A stretch of 64,000 nucleotides of DNA from Mucilaginibacter robiniae (lineage in GTDB: Bacteria > Bacteroidota > Bacteroidia > Sphingobacteriales > Sphingobacteriaceae): positions 3,038,001 through 3,102,000 of the forward strand of contig NZ_CP051682.1 of NCBI RefSeq assembly GCF_012849215.1. The letters run 5' to 3'. Positions 34,107-44,300 of this stretch are shown in pieces (position 1 is the first letter of the stretch; the number at the start of each line of letters is the position of its first letter). The position numbers and the translations under genes are program-made. The notes beneath the pieces are model-generated. The model searched no databases. It was not told where the DNA came from and saw only the letters and a list, made by a program, of their open reading frames with translations.

Positions 34107-35228
34107 ATGAAAATAAGCATGTTTTACCATTCGCTGCTGTCTGACTGGAACCACGGCAACGCTCATTTTTTGCGCGGTGTAGTGGCCGATCTGTTAAGCC
34201 GGGGCCATGATGTAAAAGTGTATGAACCTAAAGATAACTGGAGCTTAACCAACCTGATTCAAGGTCATGGTGAATCTTTTATACAAGAGTTTCAGCAAAC
34301 TTACCCGCAACTGAAATCTATCTTTTACGAAGCTGATCAGATCAATCTATCTGAGCTTTTGAAAGATCAGGATTTGGTAATTGTGCATGAGTGGAACGAA
34401 CATCAACTGGTAAAAGCCATCGGTGAATACCGGGCACAAGTGGGTGGGTTTAAACTACTGTTTCATGATACGCACCATCGGGCTGTAACCGAAAAGGCCA
34501 GCATGGAACAGTATGACTTACGCCATTATGATGGCGTGTTGGCATTTGGTAATGTAATCCGCGATATCTATTTAAAAGAAGGCTGGACAAAAAATGCCTG
34601 GACCTGGCATGAAGCGGCCGATACCCGCATATTTCATCCAATTGAAAGCGCTGAAAAAGAAGGGGATTTGGTTTGGGTAGGTAACTGGGGTGATAACGAA
34701 CGTACGCAGGAACTGCAAACCTATTTAATTGATCCGGTTAAAGAACTGGGCCTGAAAGCTAAAATATATGGTGTACGTTACCCAGATACGGCACTAAAAG
34801 CTTTGGCTGATGCGGGCATTGAGTATGCCAACTGGTTGCCTAATTACAAAGCGCCTGAGGTATTTGCCAAATATAGAGTGACTGTTCATGTGCCTCGCCG
34901 TCCTTATGTAGAATCATTACCCGGTATCCCTACCATTCGCCCGTTTGAGGCTATGGCTTGCGGTATTCCGCTGGTATGCTCGCCCTGGAATGATGCGGAA
35001 CACCTGTTTACCCCCGGTACCGACTTTTTAGTAGCTGATAGTAAAGAAAGCATGAAAGCACAGCTTTCAAAAATATTGAATGATGCTACTACTGCAAAAA
35101 CACTGGCTGAAAACGGGTTGAAAACCATTTTAGCTAAACATACCTGCACACACCGGGTAAATGAACTGCTACAGATTGTAGATTCACTGGAATTAGAACC
35201 TTCTTCGGCTGTAAACACGGCTGAATAA
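34107..35228 (+). CDS. CgeB-like glycosyltransferase 1
   Basis: The 373-residue protein resembles CgeB-type GT-B glycosyltransferases, named after a Bacillus spore-coat glycosylation protein. It starts MKISMFYHSLLSDWNHGNAH and has the conserved C-terminal donor site IPTIRPFEAMACGIPLVCSP followed by WNDAEHLFTPGTDFL. VYEPKDNWSL and FHDTHHRAVT are in the first domain. It is the most diverged of three tandem copies. A 103-nt gap precedes it, longer than elsewhere in the operon. No signal peptide. Confidence 0.83.
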   Translation: MKISMFYHSLLSDWNHGNAHFLRGVVADLLSRGHDVKVYEPKDNWSLTNLIQGHGESFIQEFQQTYPQLKSIFYEADQINLSELLKDQDLVIVHEWNEHQLVKAIGEYRAQVGGFKLLFHDTHHRAVTEKASMEQYDLRHYDGVLAFGNVIRDIYLKEGWTKNAWTWHEAADTRIFHPIESAEKEGDLVWVGNWGDNERTQELQTYLIDPVKELGLKAKIYGVRYPDTALKALADAGIEYANWLPNYKAPEVFAKYRVTVHVPRRPYVESLPGIPTIRPFEAMACGIPLVCSPWNDAEHLFTPGTDFLVADSKESMKAQLSKILNDATTAKTLAENGLKTILAKHTCTHRVNELLQIVDSLELEPSSAVNTAE

Positions 35229-35250
35229 TCAAGTACATACCTGATACTTT

Positions 35251-36354
35251 ATGAAAAATAAATTAAAAATTGCCTTTTATGGTTCAAGCCTGGTTTCAGC
35301 TTACTGGAACGGCGCTGCTACTTACTATCGGGGCATTATTAAAGAATTAAGCCGTTTAGGCCACGATATTACTTTTTACGAACCTGATGCTTACGAGCGC
35401 CAGCAGCACCGTGATATTCCCGACCCGGAGTGGGCAACAGTAGTTGTTTACGATAATAATGAAGAAAGTGCTTTCAAAGTACTGGCCGAAGCTGCTAAAG
35501 CTGATGTGGTAGTCAAAGCCAGTGGCGTAGGTGTTTTTGACGAGTTGCTGGAAGAGCAAGTTTTAAAGCTGAGAAAAGAAAATCAATTAATAATTTTTTG
35601 GGATGTAGATGCCCCGGCTACACTGGAACGCATGACGCTGAACCCGGAAGATCCGTTCCGGAACCTGGTACCACAATACGATATGATTTTAACGTATGGT
35701 GGCGGTCAGCCGGTAATTGATGCTTATGCAACATTCGGCGCCAAACGTTGTATCCCTATCTATAATGCGCTCGACCCGGAAACCCACTTTTCAGTGCCGG
35801 AAGAAGAAAAGTTTAAGTGCGACTTAGCCTTTTTGGGTAACCGCCTGCCCGACCGCGAAGCTCGTGTGGAAGAGTTCTTTCTGAAAGCGGCTGCACAGCT
35901 TCCGGAACAAACTTTTAAAATTGGGGGTAGCGGCTGGGGTGATAAGCAAATGCCGACTAATGTAGAATATATTGGCCACGTGTACACGAAAGATCATAAC
36001 GCTTTTAACTGTACGCCAAAAGCAGTTTTAAATATTAGTCGTGATAGTATGGCTAAAATGGGCTTTTCGCCGGCTACCCGCGTGTTTGAAGCAGCGGGTG
36101 CAGGTGCCTGCATCATTACCGATTACTGGCTAGGTATCGATTTCTTTTTTGAACCAGGGAAAGAAATTTTGGTAGCGGGTAGTGGTGATGAAGTAGCCCA
36201 AATATTGAGTCAGCTTTCAGTAGAAGAAGCCAAAGCCATAGGTGAGGCTGCTCAGAAACGAGTGCTGGAACATCATACTTATGCACACAGAGCCCAAGAA
36301 GCCGATCAATTATTTCAAGCGCATTTTCAATTCACCAACACCAGTGCAGTATGA
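35251..36354 (+). CDS. CgeB-like glycosyltransferase 2
   Basis: This 367-residue CgeB-like protein shares with copy 3 the N-terminal pattern GNGAATYYRGIIKELSRLGH (here WNGAATYYRGII) and the middle segment IIFWDVDAPATLERM, which probably binds substrate. Its C-terminal donor region is GFSPATRVFEAAGAGACIIT followed by DYWLGIDFFFEPGKEIL. It starts 22 nt after copy 1 and overlaps copy 3 by four bases (ATGA). A cytoplasmic location is likely. Exact specificity is unknown. Confidence 0.83.
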   Translation: MKNKLKIAFYGSSLVSAYWNGAATYYRGIIKELSRLGHDITFYEPDAYERQQHRDIPDPEWATVVVYDNNEESAFKVLAEAAKADVVVKASGVGVFDELLEEQVLKLRKENQLIIFWDVDAPATLERMTLNPEDPFRNLVPQYDMILTYGGGQPVIDAYATFGAKRCIPIYNALDPETHFSVPEEEKFKCDLAFLGNRLPDREARVEEFFLKAAAQLPEQTFKIGGSGWGDKQMPTNVEYIGHVYTKDHNAFNCTPKAVLNISRDSMAKMGFSPATRVFEAAGAGACIITDYWLGIDFFFEPGKEILVAGSGDEVAQILSQLSVEEAKAIGEAAQKRVLEHHTYAHRAQEADQLFQAHFQFTNTSAV

Positions 36355-37442
36355 GTAAAGAATCTTTAAACATTACCATACTGGGCTTGTCCATCACTTC
36401 GTCATGGGGTAATGGGCATGCCACTACCTTCAGGGCTATTGTTAATGAATTGAACAAAGCCGGCCATCAGGTAACTTTTCTGGAAAGGGATGTGCCCTGG
36501 TATTCTTCCAACCGTGATTTGCCTAATCCCAATTTTTGCAAGCTGATTTTGTATAAGGATTTAAATGAATTAAAGCAGCAATATGCCGAACCGGTTCAAT
36601 CGGCAGATATGGTGATTGTCGGATCTTACGTACCCGAAGGTGTTGAAGTAGGCAAATGGGTTTGTAAAGAAGCTCAGGGCATTAAAGCCTTTTATGATAT
36701 AGATACCCCAGTAACCCTGGCTAAGTTGGAGCGTAAAGATTACGAGTATTTAGCGCCTGAGTTAATACCGGCTTACGATTTGTATTTATCATTCACCGGC
36801 GGACCAACACTTCAGTTACTGGAAGAAAAATATGGTTCACCTTGTGCCCGTGCGCTGTACTGTTCGGTTGACCCGGCCTTGTACTATCCGGAGGCTATAG
36901 AAAAAAAATATGACTTGGGTTATTTAGGTACTTACAGTGATGATCGTCAGCCACCTTTAGAGCGTTTGTTGTTTGATGCTGCCCAGCAATGGCCGGAAGG
37001 CCGGTTTACTGTAGCGGGCCCGCAGTACCCGGATACCATACAATGGCCTGCCAATGTTCATCACATTCATCACCTGCCGCCAGCCGAGCACCGGGAGTTT
37101 TACAACGCGCAGCGTTTCACCTTGAATATTACCCGTGCCGACATGATTAAAGCCGGTTATTCGCCCAGTGTAAGGCTATTTGAAGCGGCCGCCTGTGGCG
37201 TGCCTATCATCAGCGATTACTGGGAAGGTTTAGATACTGTTTTTGAATTCGGCAAAGAAATATTGGTATCCTACTCAGGTGCTGAAACCTTAGCCTTTCT
37301 GAAAGACATAGATGAAGAAGAACGTATTCGTATTGGTGAACGGGCCCGTACCAAAATACTGGAGGCACATACGGCCAAGCATCGGGCGCAGGAACTGGTG
37401 CAGTATATGCACGAAGTAAAAGGCAGTTCTATTAACATCTGA
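36351..37442 (+). CDS. CgeB-like glycosyltransferase 3
   Basis: This 363-residue protein is clearly paralogous to copy 2: NGHATTFRAIVNELNKAGHQ, AFYDIDTPVTLAKLERKD and GYSPSVRLFEAAACGVPIIS then DYWEGLDTVFEFGKEIL match position by position. The ATG overlaps the upstream stop (ATGA). A terminator follows 31 nt after the stop, so it is the last gene of the core plus-arm operon. Two adjacent, related transferases suggest a repeating or branched glycan. Confidence 0.83.
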   Translation: MSKESLNITILGLSITSSWGNGHATTFRAIVNELNKAGHQVTFLERDVPWYSSNRDLPNPNFCKLILYKDLNELKQQYAEPVQSADMVIVGSYVPEGVEVGKWVCKEAQGIKAFYDIDTPVTLAKLERKDYEYLAPELIPAYDLYLSFTGGPTLQLLEEKYGSPCARALYCSVDPALYYPEAIEKKYDLGYLGTYSDDRQPPLERLLFDAAQQWPEGRFTVAGPQYPDTIQWPANVHHIHHLPPAEHREFYNAQRFTLNITRADMIKAGYSPSVRLFEAAACGVPIISDYWEGLDTVFEFGKEILVSYSGAETLAFLKDIDEEERIRIGERARTKILEAHTAKHRAQELVQYMHEVKGSSINI

Positions 37443-37472
37443 ATAAATTGTTAATAAATAAACTGAATAGGT

Positions 37473-37514
37473 AAACCCTGGTGATCAAACATTATTCATC
37501 AGGGTTTATTTTTT
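37473..37514 (+). terminator. Intrinsic terminator of the glycan plus arm
   Basis: AAACCCTGGTGA (37473-37484) pairs with TCATCAGGGTTT (37496-37507) apart from one mismatch, followed by ATTTTTT. It ends the transcript that begins before the first epimerase. Confidence 0.8.
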
Positions 37515-37551
37515 ATAAGCAATTCCGATTCTATAATTAAAGCAACACACC

Positions 37552-38142
37552 ATGAACTGGTATGAAGATGATGTAAAACAACTGGAACAAAACAGGCTTA
37601 AGTTAAACTACGAACCCGAAACTCTTTTTTATGGCAGTTCGACCCTGCGTTTATGGGAAAACCTTTATCAAGATTTTGCCACGTTAAAGCCGGTTAATCT
37701 GGGTTTTGGCGGCTCTACGCTGGCTGCTTGCGTATGGTTTTTTGATCGAATTATGAAACCTTACCAGCCACAACGGTTAGTAGTTTATGCAGGCGATAAC
37801 GACTTAGGTGATGACCGGCACCCTGAAGAGGTGTTTATTTTTTTTAAGCAGCTGGTGGTACAAATACGTGAACGCTTTGGTATTCATTTGCCTTGCTATT
37901 TTATTTCACTTAAGCCTAGTATAAGCCGCTGGAATCTGGCTGATCAGTTTGTGTACACGAATCAGCTTATTCAGGATGAAATTGCCCGAAACCAAAACCA
38001 CTGGCAGTTTATTGATATATTTAAACCAATGCTGAATGGAGCTAGCCAACCCGATAAAGCTTTGTATGCCGATGATGGATTGCACCTGAGCGCACAGGGA
38101 TATGAGATATGGAAAAGCGTTATTGGTAAAGCTATTTTATAA
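37552..38142 (+). CDS. SGNH/GDSL hydrolase
   Basis: The 196-residue protein has the four SGNH blocks: the serine in LFYGSSTLRLW, GFGGSTLAACVWF, the aspartate/asparagine block in VVYAGDNDLGDD, and DDGLHLSAQGYEIW with the catalytic Asp-x-x-His. Family members deacylate sugars or lipids. There is no signal peptide, so the likely substrate is cytoplasmic, perhaps an acyl group on the cluster's sugar. It is preceded by a terminator, so it has its own promoter or depends on readthrough. Confidence 0.87.
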   Translation: MNWYEDDVKQLEQNRLKLNYEPETLFYGSSTLRLWENLYQDFATLKPVNLGFGGSTLAACVWFFDRIMKPYQPQRLVVYAGDNDLGDDRHPEEVFIFFKQLVVQIRERFGIHLPCYFISLKPSISRWNLADQFVYTNQLIQDEIARNQNHWQFIDIFKPMLNGASQPDKALYADDGLHLSAQGYEIWKSVIGKAIL

Positions 38143-38202
38143 AAGATGTTAGGGGTAATATTTAGTTAACAATCGTTCCGGATATTTACAACCAAATGCC
38201 AC

Positions 38203-38931
38203 ATGCACAGAGAATATCATAATTGGTACAGCCATCGGTTACAGCGCCATATGGAATTATTAATATTCGGGCATAGTGGCAAAGCTGTGCTGTTCTTTCC
38301 TCCTCGCATGGGGCGGTTTTATGATTATGAAAACTGGGGTATTATCCATGCACTGTATGATCGCATTAACAACGGCGAATTACAGGTTTTTTGTGTAGAT
38401 AGCATCGATACCGAAAGCTTTTATAATGCTGGTGTACATCCGGCAACGCGTATACATCGGCATTTGCAGTACGAGCAGTACATTCTTCATGAAGTATTGC
38501 CTTTAATTTATGCTAAAAACAGCAGTGGCTATCTGGAAGTAGCCGGCTGTAGTATGGGAGCTTATCACGCGATCAATCTGGCATTCAAATATCCGTGGTT
38601 GTTTAAGAAAGCTGTAGGCATGAGCGGCCGATATGACCTAACCCATGCTTTTTGGCATTTTAAAGATATATTCGATGGTTACCACAGCCCAGATATTTAT
38701 TTCAATATGCCACTAGAGTACGTGCCTAATTTAAGGGATGAATACTTTTTGAATACCATGCGGCACATGGAAATCATAATGGCTATAGGTAGTCAAGATA
38801 CTTTTTTGAACCATAATCAAAAGCTAAGCGAGGAACTCTGGCACAAAGCCGTACCTAACCAATTATACATTTGGGAAGGTGAAGCTCATAAGCCACGTTA
38901 CTGGCGGCAAATGGTGAGGTTATATTTATAA
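38203..38931 (+). CDS. Esterase-family alpha/beta hydrolase without signal peptide
   Basis: The 242-residue protein has the nucleophile elbow GCSMGAYHAI, a likely acid in MAIGSQDTFL and a likely histidine in WEGEAHKPRYW, fitting the esterase (putative esterase, esterase D-like) family. No signal peptide, so cytoplasmic. It follows the SGNH hydrolase by 60 nt and could act on the same conjugate. Its exact substrate is unknown. Confidence 0.82.
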   Translation: MHREYHNWYSHRLQRHMELLIFGHSGKAVLFFPPRMGRFYDYENWGIIHALYDRINNGELQVFCVDSIDTESFYNAGVHPATRIHRHLQYEQYILHEVLPLIYAKNSSGYLEVAGCSMGAYHAINLAFKYPWLFKKAVGMSGRYDLTHAFWHFKDIFDGYHSPDIYFNMPLEYVPNLRDEYFLNTMRHMEIIMAIGSQDTFLNHNQKLSEELWHKAVPNQLYIWEGEAHKPRYWRQMVRLYL

Positions 38932-38986
38932 TACAGTAACTACTGCGTTGCTTCTTTTTGTTAAGCAAGGCGGTGAATTTATATTG

Positions 38987-41107
38987 ATGAAACATTATTA
39001 CAACTCTACTCTTACCCGTTCTTATTACTGCTGTACGGCTATCTTCCTGTTTTTAGTTTCAATTTGTAGCTTTTCATGGGCGCAACAACTGGTTCGATCC
39101 AGTGGTAATGAACTGGCGGATGAGGTCAATGTGTTTCTGGGTTCATCGGGCGATCATGGGCAGATGTCGCCGGCGGCTTCATACCCTTTTAGTATGCTGA
39201 GCATTGGGCCGCAAACTTATCCCAACCTGCACATGGGGTATGAGCACAAAGCCAAAACTTTCTTGGGTTTTACCCACAACCGTTTTGAAGGCGTAGGTTG
39301 CCAGGGTAGTGGCGGTAATATTTTAATTAAACCATTCCTGGTTGATGATTCCCTTGCTTCGGCACTTACTAAAAGTACAGAAAGCGCAGCACCGGGGTAT
39401 TATCAGGTAGGCTTTAGCAATGGTATTAAAGTAAACATCGCTGTTTGTCAGAATGCGGGTATTGAGCAGTATAGTTTCCCGGCAGGGCATAAACCAGGTT
39501 TCCTAATCAACCTAAGCCATACCTTAGCTAACCGCTTTGTGGCTGAAGAACATCAGCTTAAAGGTAATGAACTATGTGGCTGGATTGATTCGCGCACTAC
39601 TTGCAATGTAGGTACTTACCGTATATACTATAGTTTGAAGTTTGATCAGCCGGTGCAGTTTACCCCATCGGCCGAACATATTTTAACTGTTACGTTCCCT
39701 CAGCAGGTGCAGCAAGCACAAATTCGTATCGCTTTATCATCGGTTGATGTAGCCCATGCCGAAGCCGCTTTATCTACCCGTAGTTATGAGCAGTTGAAAG
39801 CTCAAAGCCAGCAAGGGTGGAATCAGGTGTTAAACCGAGTACAGGTAAAAGGCAATTCAGAACGTGAAAAGCTGTTTTATTCTTTGCTTTATCGCACGGT
39901 ACAATCGCCTTACGTAATATCTGAGCCTGATGGCAGTTACCGGGCTACCGATGGTAGTTTGCAGCATACCACAGCTGCTGCGTACAACGGCTGGGCCATT
40001 TGGGATAATTATCGAACGCAGTTACCGTTACTTTCCATACTATATCCTGAAAGGTACAAAGCTATGACCAACTCGATAGCAGATTTGTACCATTTCGGTA
40101 AAAAAGATTATGCCACTCAGCACGAACCCTCCAATACCGTGCGTACCGAACATGCCATTGTGGTATTACTGGATGCTTACCGCAAAGGCTACCCGGTTGA
40201 TTGGAATAAAATAACAGACTCGTTAGTAGCCGATGTAAACCGGTTAGATTTCTCGCACCCCGATAAAGCTTTAGAGTCAAGTTATGATACTTGGGCATTG
40301 TCGCAAATATTAAGAATAACAGGCAAGTCAGCTTTAAGTAAACAGTACTTGCAAAAGGCATCGGCTTACAAAGATTATTGGAACAAGGATTTTAAAGATT
40401 TAACCAAGCGGGATGTAGATCAGGTTTCAGCCCGGGGCTTGTACCAGGGAACTATATGGCAGTACCGATGGTTTGTGCCTTTTGATGCTAAGGGATTGAT
40501 AGCATTGATAGGAGGCGAACAGGCCTACTTGCAGCAACTAAACCAGTTTTTTGATAATGATTATTACAACCACGCCAATGAGCCTGATATACAAGCTCCA
40601 TTGATGTACAACTTTACCTCACACCCATGGCAATCGCAAGCATTAATGCATAAGTATGCGGTAGATACCGTAGTGCAGTATTACTTTAACGATAACAGCC
40701 GGGGCATTGACCCTTTTGTGGATGTCATCTATAAAAACCAGCCTGATACTTATATTCGCACGATGGACGATGATGCCGGAGCTATGTCGGCCTGGTATGT
40801 GTTTGCAGCTTGCGGGTTTTCGCCTGCTTGTGTAGGCTGGCCGGTTTACTATTTAAATGCGCCTCTTTTTAAAGAGGTAAGCATTAATTTACCGGCAAAT
40901 AAACATTTCATTGTTCGGGTTAATAACTATACCGATCATGGCCGGTATATACAATCAGCCACTTTAAATGGTAAACCATTAAACCGTAACTGGATTACAC
41001 ATCAGGAAATTATGCAAGGCGGAACACTAACCATTACAGCAAGTGATCAGCCTGATAAAACCTGGGGAACCGTTAACCAGTGGATCACCGATATTAATAA
41101 GCGTTAA
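38987..41107 (+). CDS. GH92-like alpha-mannosidase, secreted
   Basis: The 706-residue protein has a signal peptide (cleavage after SFSWAQ) when started at the ATG at 38987; the upstream TTG at 38948 would precede the positively charged start. GH92 marks are FLGFTHNRFEGVGCQGSGGN, the middle YNGWAIWDNYRTQLPLL, NEPDIQAPLMYNFTSHPWQS, and near the C-terminus MDDDAGAMSAWYVFAACGFS. Most GH92 enzymes read GNDD-x-G at this point; here it is MDDDAG, so the two aspartates remain but the context is altered. GH92 enzymes remove alpha-linked mannose with inversion, using calcium (family knowledge). It lies between the glycan cluster and the HTCS gene and has its own terminator, so its pathway is uncertain. 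Confidence 0.8.
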   Translation: MKHYYNSTLTRSYYCCTAIFLFLVSICSFSWAQQLVRSSGNELADEVNVFLGSSGDHGQMSPAASYPFSMLSIGPQTYPNLHMGYEHKAKTFLGFTHNRFEGVGCQGSGGNILIKPFLVDDSLASALTKSTESAAPGYYQVGFSNGIKVNIAVCQNAGIEQYSFPAGHKPGFLINLSHTLANRFVAEEHQLKGNELCGWIDSRTTCNVGTYRIYYSLKFDQPVQFTPSAEHILTVTFPQQVQQAQIRIALSSVDVAHAEAALSTRSYEQLKAQSQQGWNQVLNRVQVKGNSEREKLFYSLLYRTVQSPYVISEPDGSYRATDGSLQHTTAAAYNGWAIWDNYRTQLPLLSILYPERYKAMTNSIADLYHFGKKDYATQHEPSNTVRTEHAIVVLLDAYRKGYPVDWNKITDSLVADVNRLDFSHPDKALESSYDTWALSQILRITGKSALSKQYLQKASAYKDYWNKDFKDLTKRDVDQVSARGLYQGTIWQYRWFVPFDAKGLIALIGGEQAYLQQLNQFFDNDYYNHANEPDIQAPLMYNFTSHPWQSQALMHKYAVDTVVQYYFNDNSRGIDPFVDVIYKNQPDTYIRTMDDDAGAMSAWYVFAACGFSPACVGWPVYYLNAPLFKEVSINLPANKHFIVRVNNYTDHGRYIQSATLNGKPLNRNWITHQEIMQGGTLTITASDQPDKTWGTVNQWITDINKR

Positions 41108-41266
41108 TTTAGGGGAAGAGTAAATACATTCAATATCTGTTTTGTTGTGATGCGCAATCATTGCTTAAAGAAGTTGCTTCATGCTGCATTAAGCTGTTAC
41201 TTCAGTAGTGAGCTGTTTTTTAAAATAATGAACGTGTTACCACTTTAATATATTTAATGAAGAATA

Positions 41267-41308
41267 AAACAAGAAGGGTTCTGGTGCATACCAGAACCCT
41301 TCTTGTTT
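41267..41308. terminator. Strong bidirectional-looking terminator after the GH92 gene
   Basis: AAACAAGAAGGGTTCTGG (41267-41284) and CCAGAACCCTTCTTGTTT (41291-41308) are perfectly complementary over 18 bp with a 6-nt loop. It separates the GH92 gene from the HTCS gene. Confidence 0.88.
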
Positions 41309-41328
41309 GCATGTACTTTAGGTATTAT

Positions 41329-41358
41329 TTTGATAATAGGTGCAAATGATTAGCTTTG
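41329..41358 (+). promoter_or_regulatory. Promoter of the HTCS gene
   Basis: TTTG (41329-41332), 18 nt, then TAGCTTTG (41351-41358), close to the Bacteroidota consensus. It would start transcription near 41365, which supports the ATG at 41394 rather than the upstream GTG at 41340. Confidence 0.55.
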
Positions 41359-41393
41359 TTAAACACACCAATTGTACCTATAAAACCTGCTTC

Positions 41394-44300
41394 ATGAAAA
41401 GAGTTTTACTACTCAAATATGCCTTTGTATTTATATTGGGTAGCGTTCTGCTATGCAGCAAAGAAAGTTACGGCTTGCAACCAGTTAAGTATTTGGGTAT
41501 AGAGCAGGGCTTATCTAACAACGCCGTTACCTGCCTGTTTAAAGATGCCTATGGTTTTATGTGGATTGGTACTTATGACGGCTTAAACCGTTATGACGGC
41601 GAAAAATTCAAAATTTTCAGAAATGTATGGGGAGATGCGAAATCGTTAATTAACAACCACGTTAATACGCTTGCCGGAACAGCAGATAAAATATTTATTG
41701 GCACACAGAAAGGTTTAGAATATTACGATTATTCCAGTGCCAGCTTCTATGCTTTATCTTATCAGCCAGGGCATAAACAGCAGCGGCAAAAAATAAGTGC
41801 TAACATCAATGCGCTAGTTACTGACAAAGCAGGTAAAGTTTACATCGCAGCCGATTATCTGGGGCTACTGGTTTATAACAATCGTGATAAAAGCTGCCAC
41901 CAGGTAGCCTTAAATAAAAGTAGTACAGCCTATAACGTACAAGCGTTAACGCTCGATCATGATAATCGCCTATGGCTATTTATAAAAAATGTTGGTCTTT
42001 GCTGGTTTGATGCTCAAAAGAACCAATCAAATGTAGTAAACCACCAGCTGCAATTAGCCAGTTGCTTGCTGGAAGATGCCGCGCACAATATTTGGGTAGG
42101 TACAGAAAGTGGTTTATACATTTATAATCCAACTAGTAACCTCGTTACCAGATTTGATGAAAGCTATGGTAAGCTAACCAGCAATAATATTGTTGATTTG
42201 AAGTTTGACCAGGCAGGCAAACTATGGATTGCGACTAACGGTGGCGGCATCAATATTTTAGACGCTAAAACGCATCAGCTCAACTACATTGTACCCGGCC
42301 GTGAGCAAGGAACGCTGCATAGTGGTGCTATAAGCGGTATATATGAAGATAACGAATCAAGAAAATGGATTGCTACTCTGCGTGGGGGGGTAAATATTAT
42401 TGATGATAAAAGTCAAGCTTTTAGCTTTTTCGCGCATGATCCTTTCAATCCTAACAGTGTGGTCAACAACTTTATTTTGTCGTTCTGTGAGGATGAACAA
42501 CATAATATCTGGATAGGTACCGATGGGGGAGGGTTAAGCTACTGGAATACAAAAGTCAATCAATATACACATTACACGCATTCGGCCGATCTTGGCTCTC
42601 TAAGCAGTAATTTTGTGGTGAGCGTATTGAAAGACTTTAACCACCAAATTTGGGTAGCTACTTTTAGCGGAGGTATTGATGCTTTCGATCAGGCCACACA
42701 ACGGTTTAAACATTATACCTGCTACAACTCCGTTACTAAAACGGATGATAGGAACTTATGGAAGCTGTATGAAGACTCACAGCATAACCTCTGGGCCGGT
42801 ACCACCAGAGGCGGAGCATTGTACCGGTACAATAGGCAGCAGGATAGGTTTGAGCTGTTTGATGCCAACTTAACCAATATCCATGCTTTGTATGAAGATA
42901 AAGCCGGAACCCTTTGGGGGGCAAATTACACGCAGCTGGTTCGGATTGATACCCGGAACAAAAAACATCTGTATTTAAACATAGGCTATGCTATCCGTAC
43001 CATTGCACAGAGTAAAGCGAATAGCCTGTGGCTGGGTACAGAAGGTGGCGGATTGCTGTTATACAATGTTGGTAACCGCACCTATAAAAGATACACGCAA
43101 GCCAATGGCTTACCCAGCAATACAATATTGAATGTGCTGGTAGATAACCATAATAATTTATGGTGCAGTACCTATAATGGTTTAACCGAACTAGTCAAGC
43201 AAACCGGTAAGTTTATCAACTATAATGCATCTGATGGTTTGCAGAGCAACCAGTTCAATTATAATGCAGCATTAAAGCTGCAATCTGGTAAAATGCTTTT
43301 TGGCGGTATTAATGGCTTTAATCTTTTTAATCCGGACAGCATCAAGTTAATTGCTCATCAGCCACAATTAAGAATAAGCAGTTTAAAAATAAATAATGTT
43401 GTTGCCGAACAAAGCAGTTCTTATACGCACCAGCAACCGTTAGTAAGTTTAAAAGAAATTACTTTACCCTATAATCAGGCAACTTTAGCTGTTGATTATA
43501 CAGCGCTTGAATACTCTTTTCCTGATAAGATTAATTATGCCTATTACTTGGAAGGCTGGGATCATGGCTGGAATTATGTAGGGAAACTAAAAACTGCCTA
43601 TTATACCCGGCTCAATGAGGGCAAATACCTGCTCAGAATTAAGGCAACTGATACCAAAGGTAACTGGAGCAATGCACAACTGGTAGTTGCCATTACGATA
43701 CTGCCGCCCTGGTATCGTACCTGGTGGGCTTATTTATTGTATTTGAGTGTGGCCTCTGGCATAGTTTACTGGATATGGCTGTATCGTACCCGACAAGAGA
43801 AACTAAAGTTCGAGATTGAAATTGCCAATTTACGGGTAGAACGGGAAAAAGAGCTTAACGAGAAAAAACTCTCCTTTTTCACTAACGTATCACATGAATT
43901 CAGAACACCTTTAACCTTAATTATCAATCCTATTAAAGATCTGCTTAACCAAAATAAAGGCAATGCAGAAGAGCTTAATGTAATTTACCGCAATGCCCGA
44001 CGCTTGCTTGGGTTAGTTGATCACTTACTGTTATTTAGAAAAGCGGAAAGTGAAAATACCCAGATGAAGGTGAGCAAAATCAACTTTGTTAATCTGTGTA
44101 AAGAAGTGTTTATGTGCTTTTCGCAGCAGGTTAAAATTAAAAAGTTAAGCTACAACCTGGAGTGCAGCAGTGAGAACATGGAGGTTTATGCCGATTGTGA
44201 AAAAATCGAGATTGCACTATTCAACCTAATATCTAATGCAATTAAGTTTACCCCCGATGGTGGCAATATCAATATACTGGTTGAGGAGGATCAGGGAAGC

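Noticed and set aside
42676..42924. Small frames inside the HTCS propeller region
   Set aside because: They are shadows of the repeat-rich propeller coding sequence.
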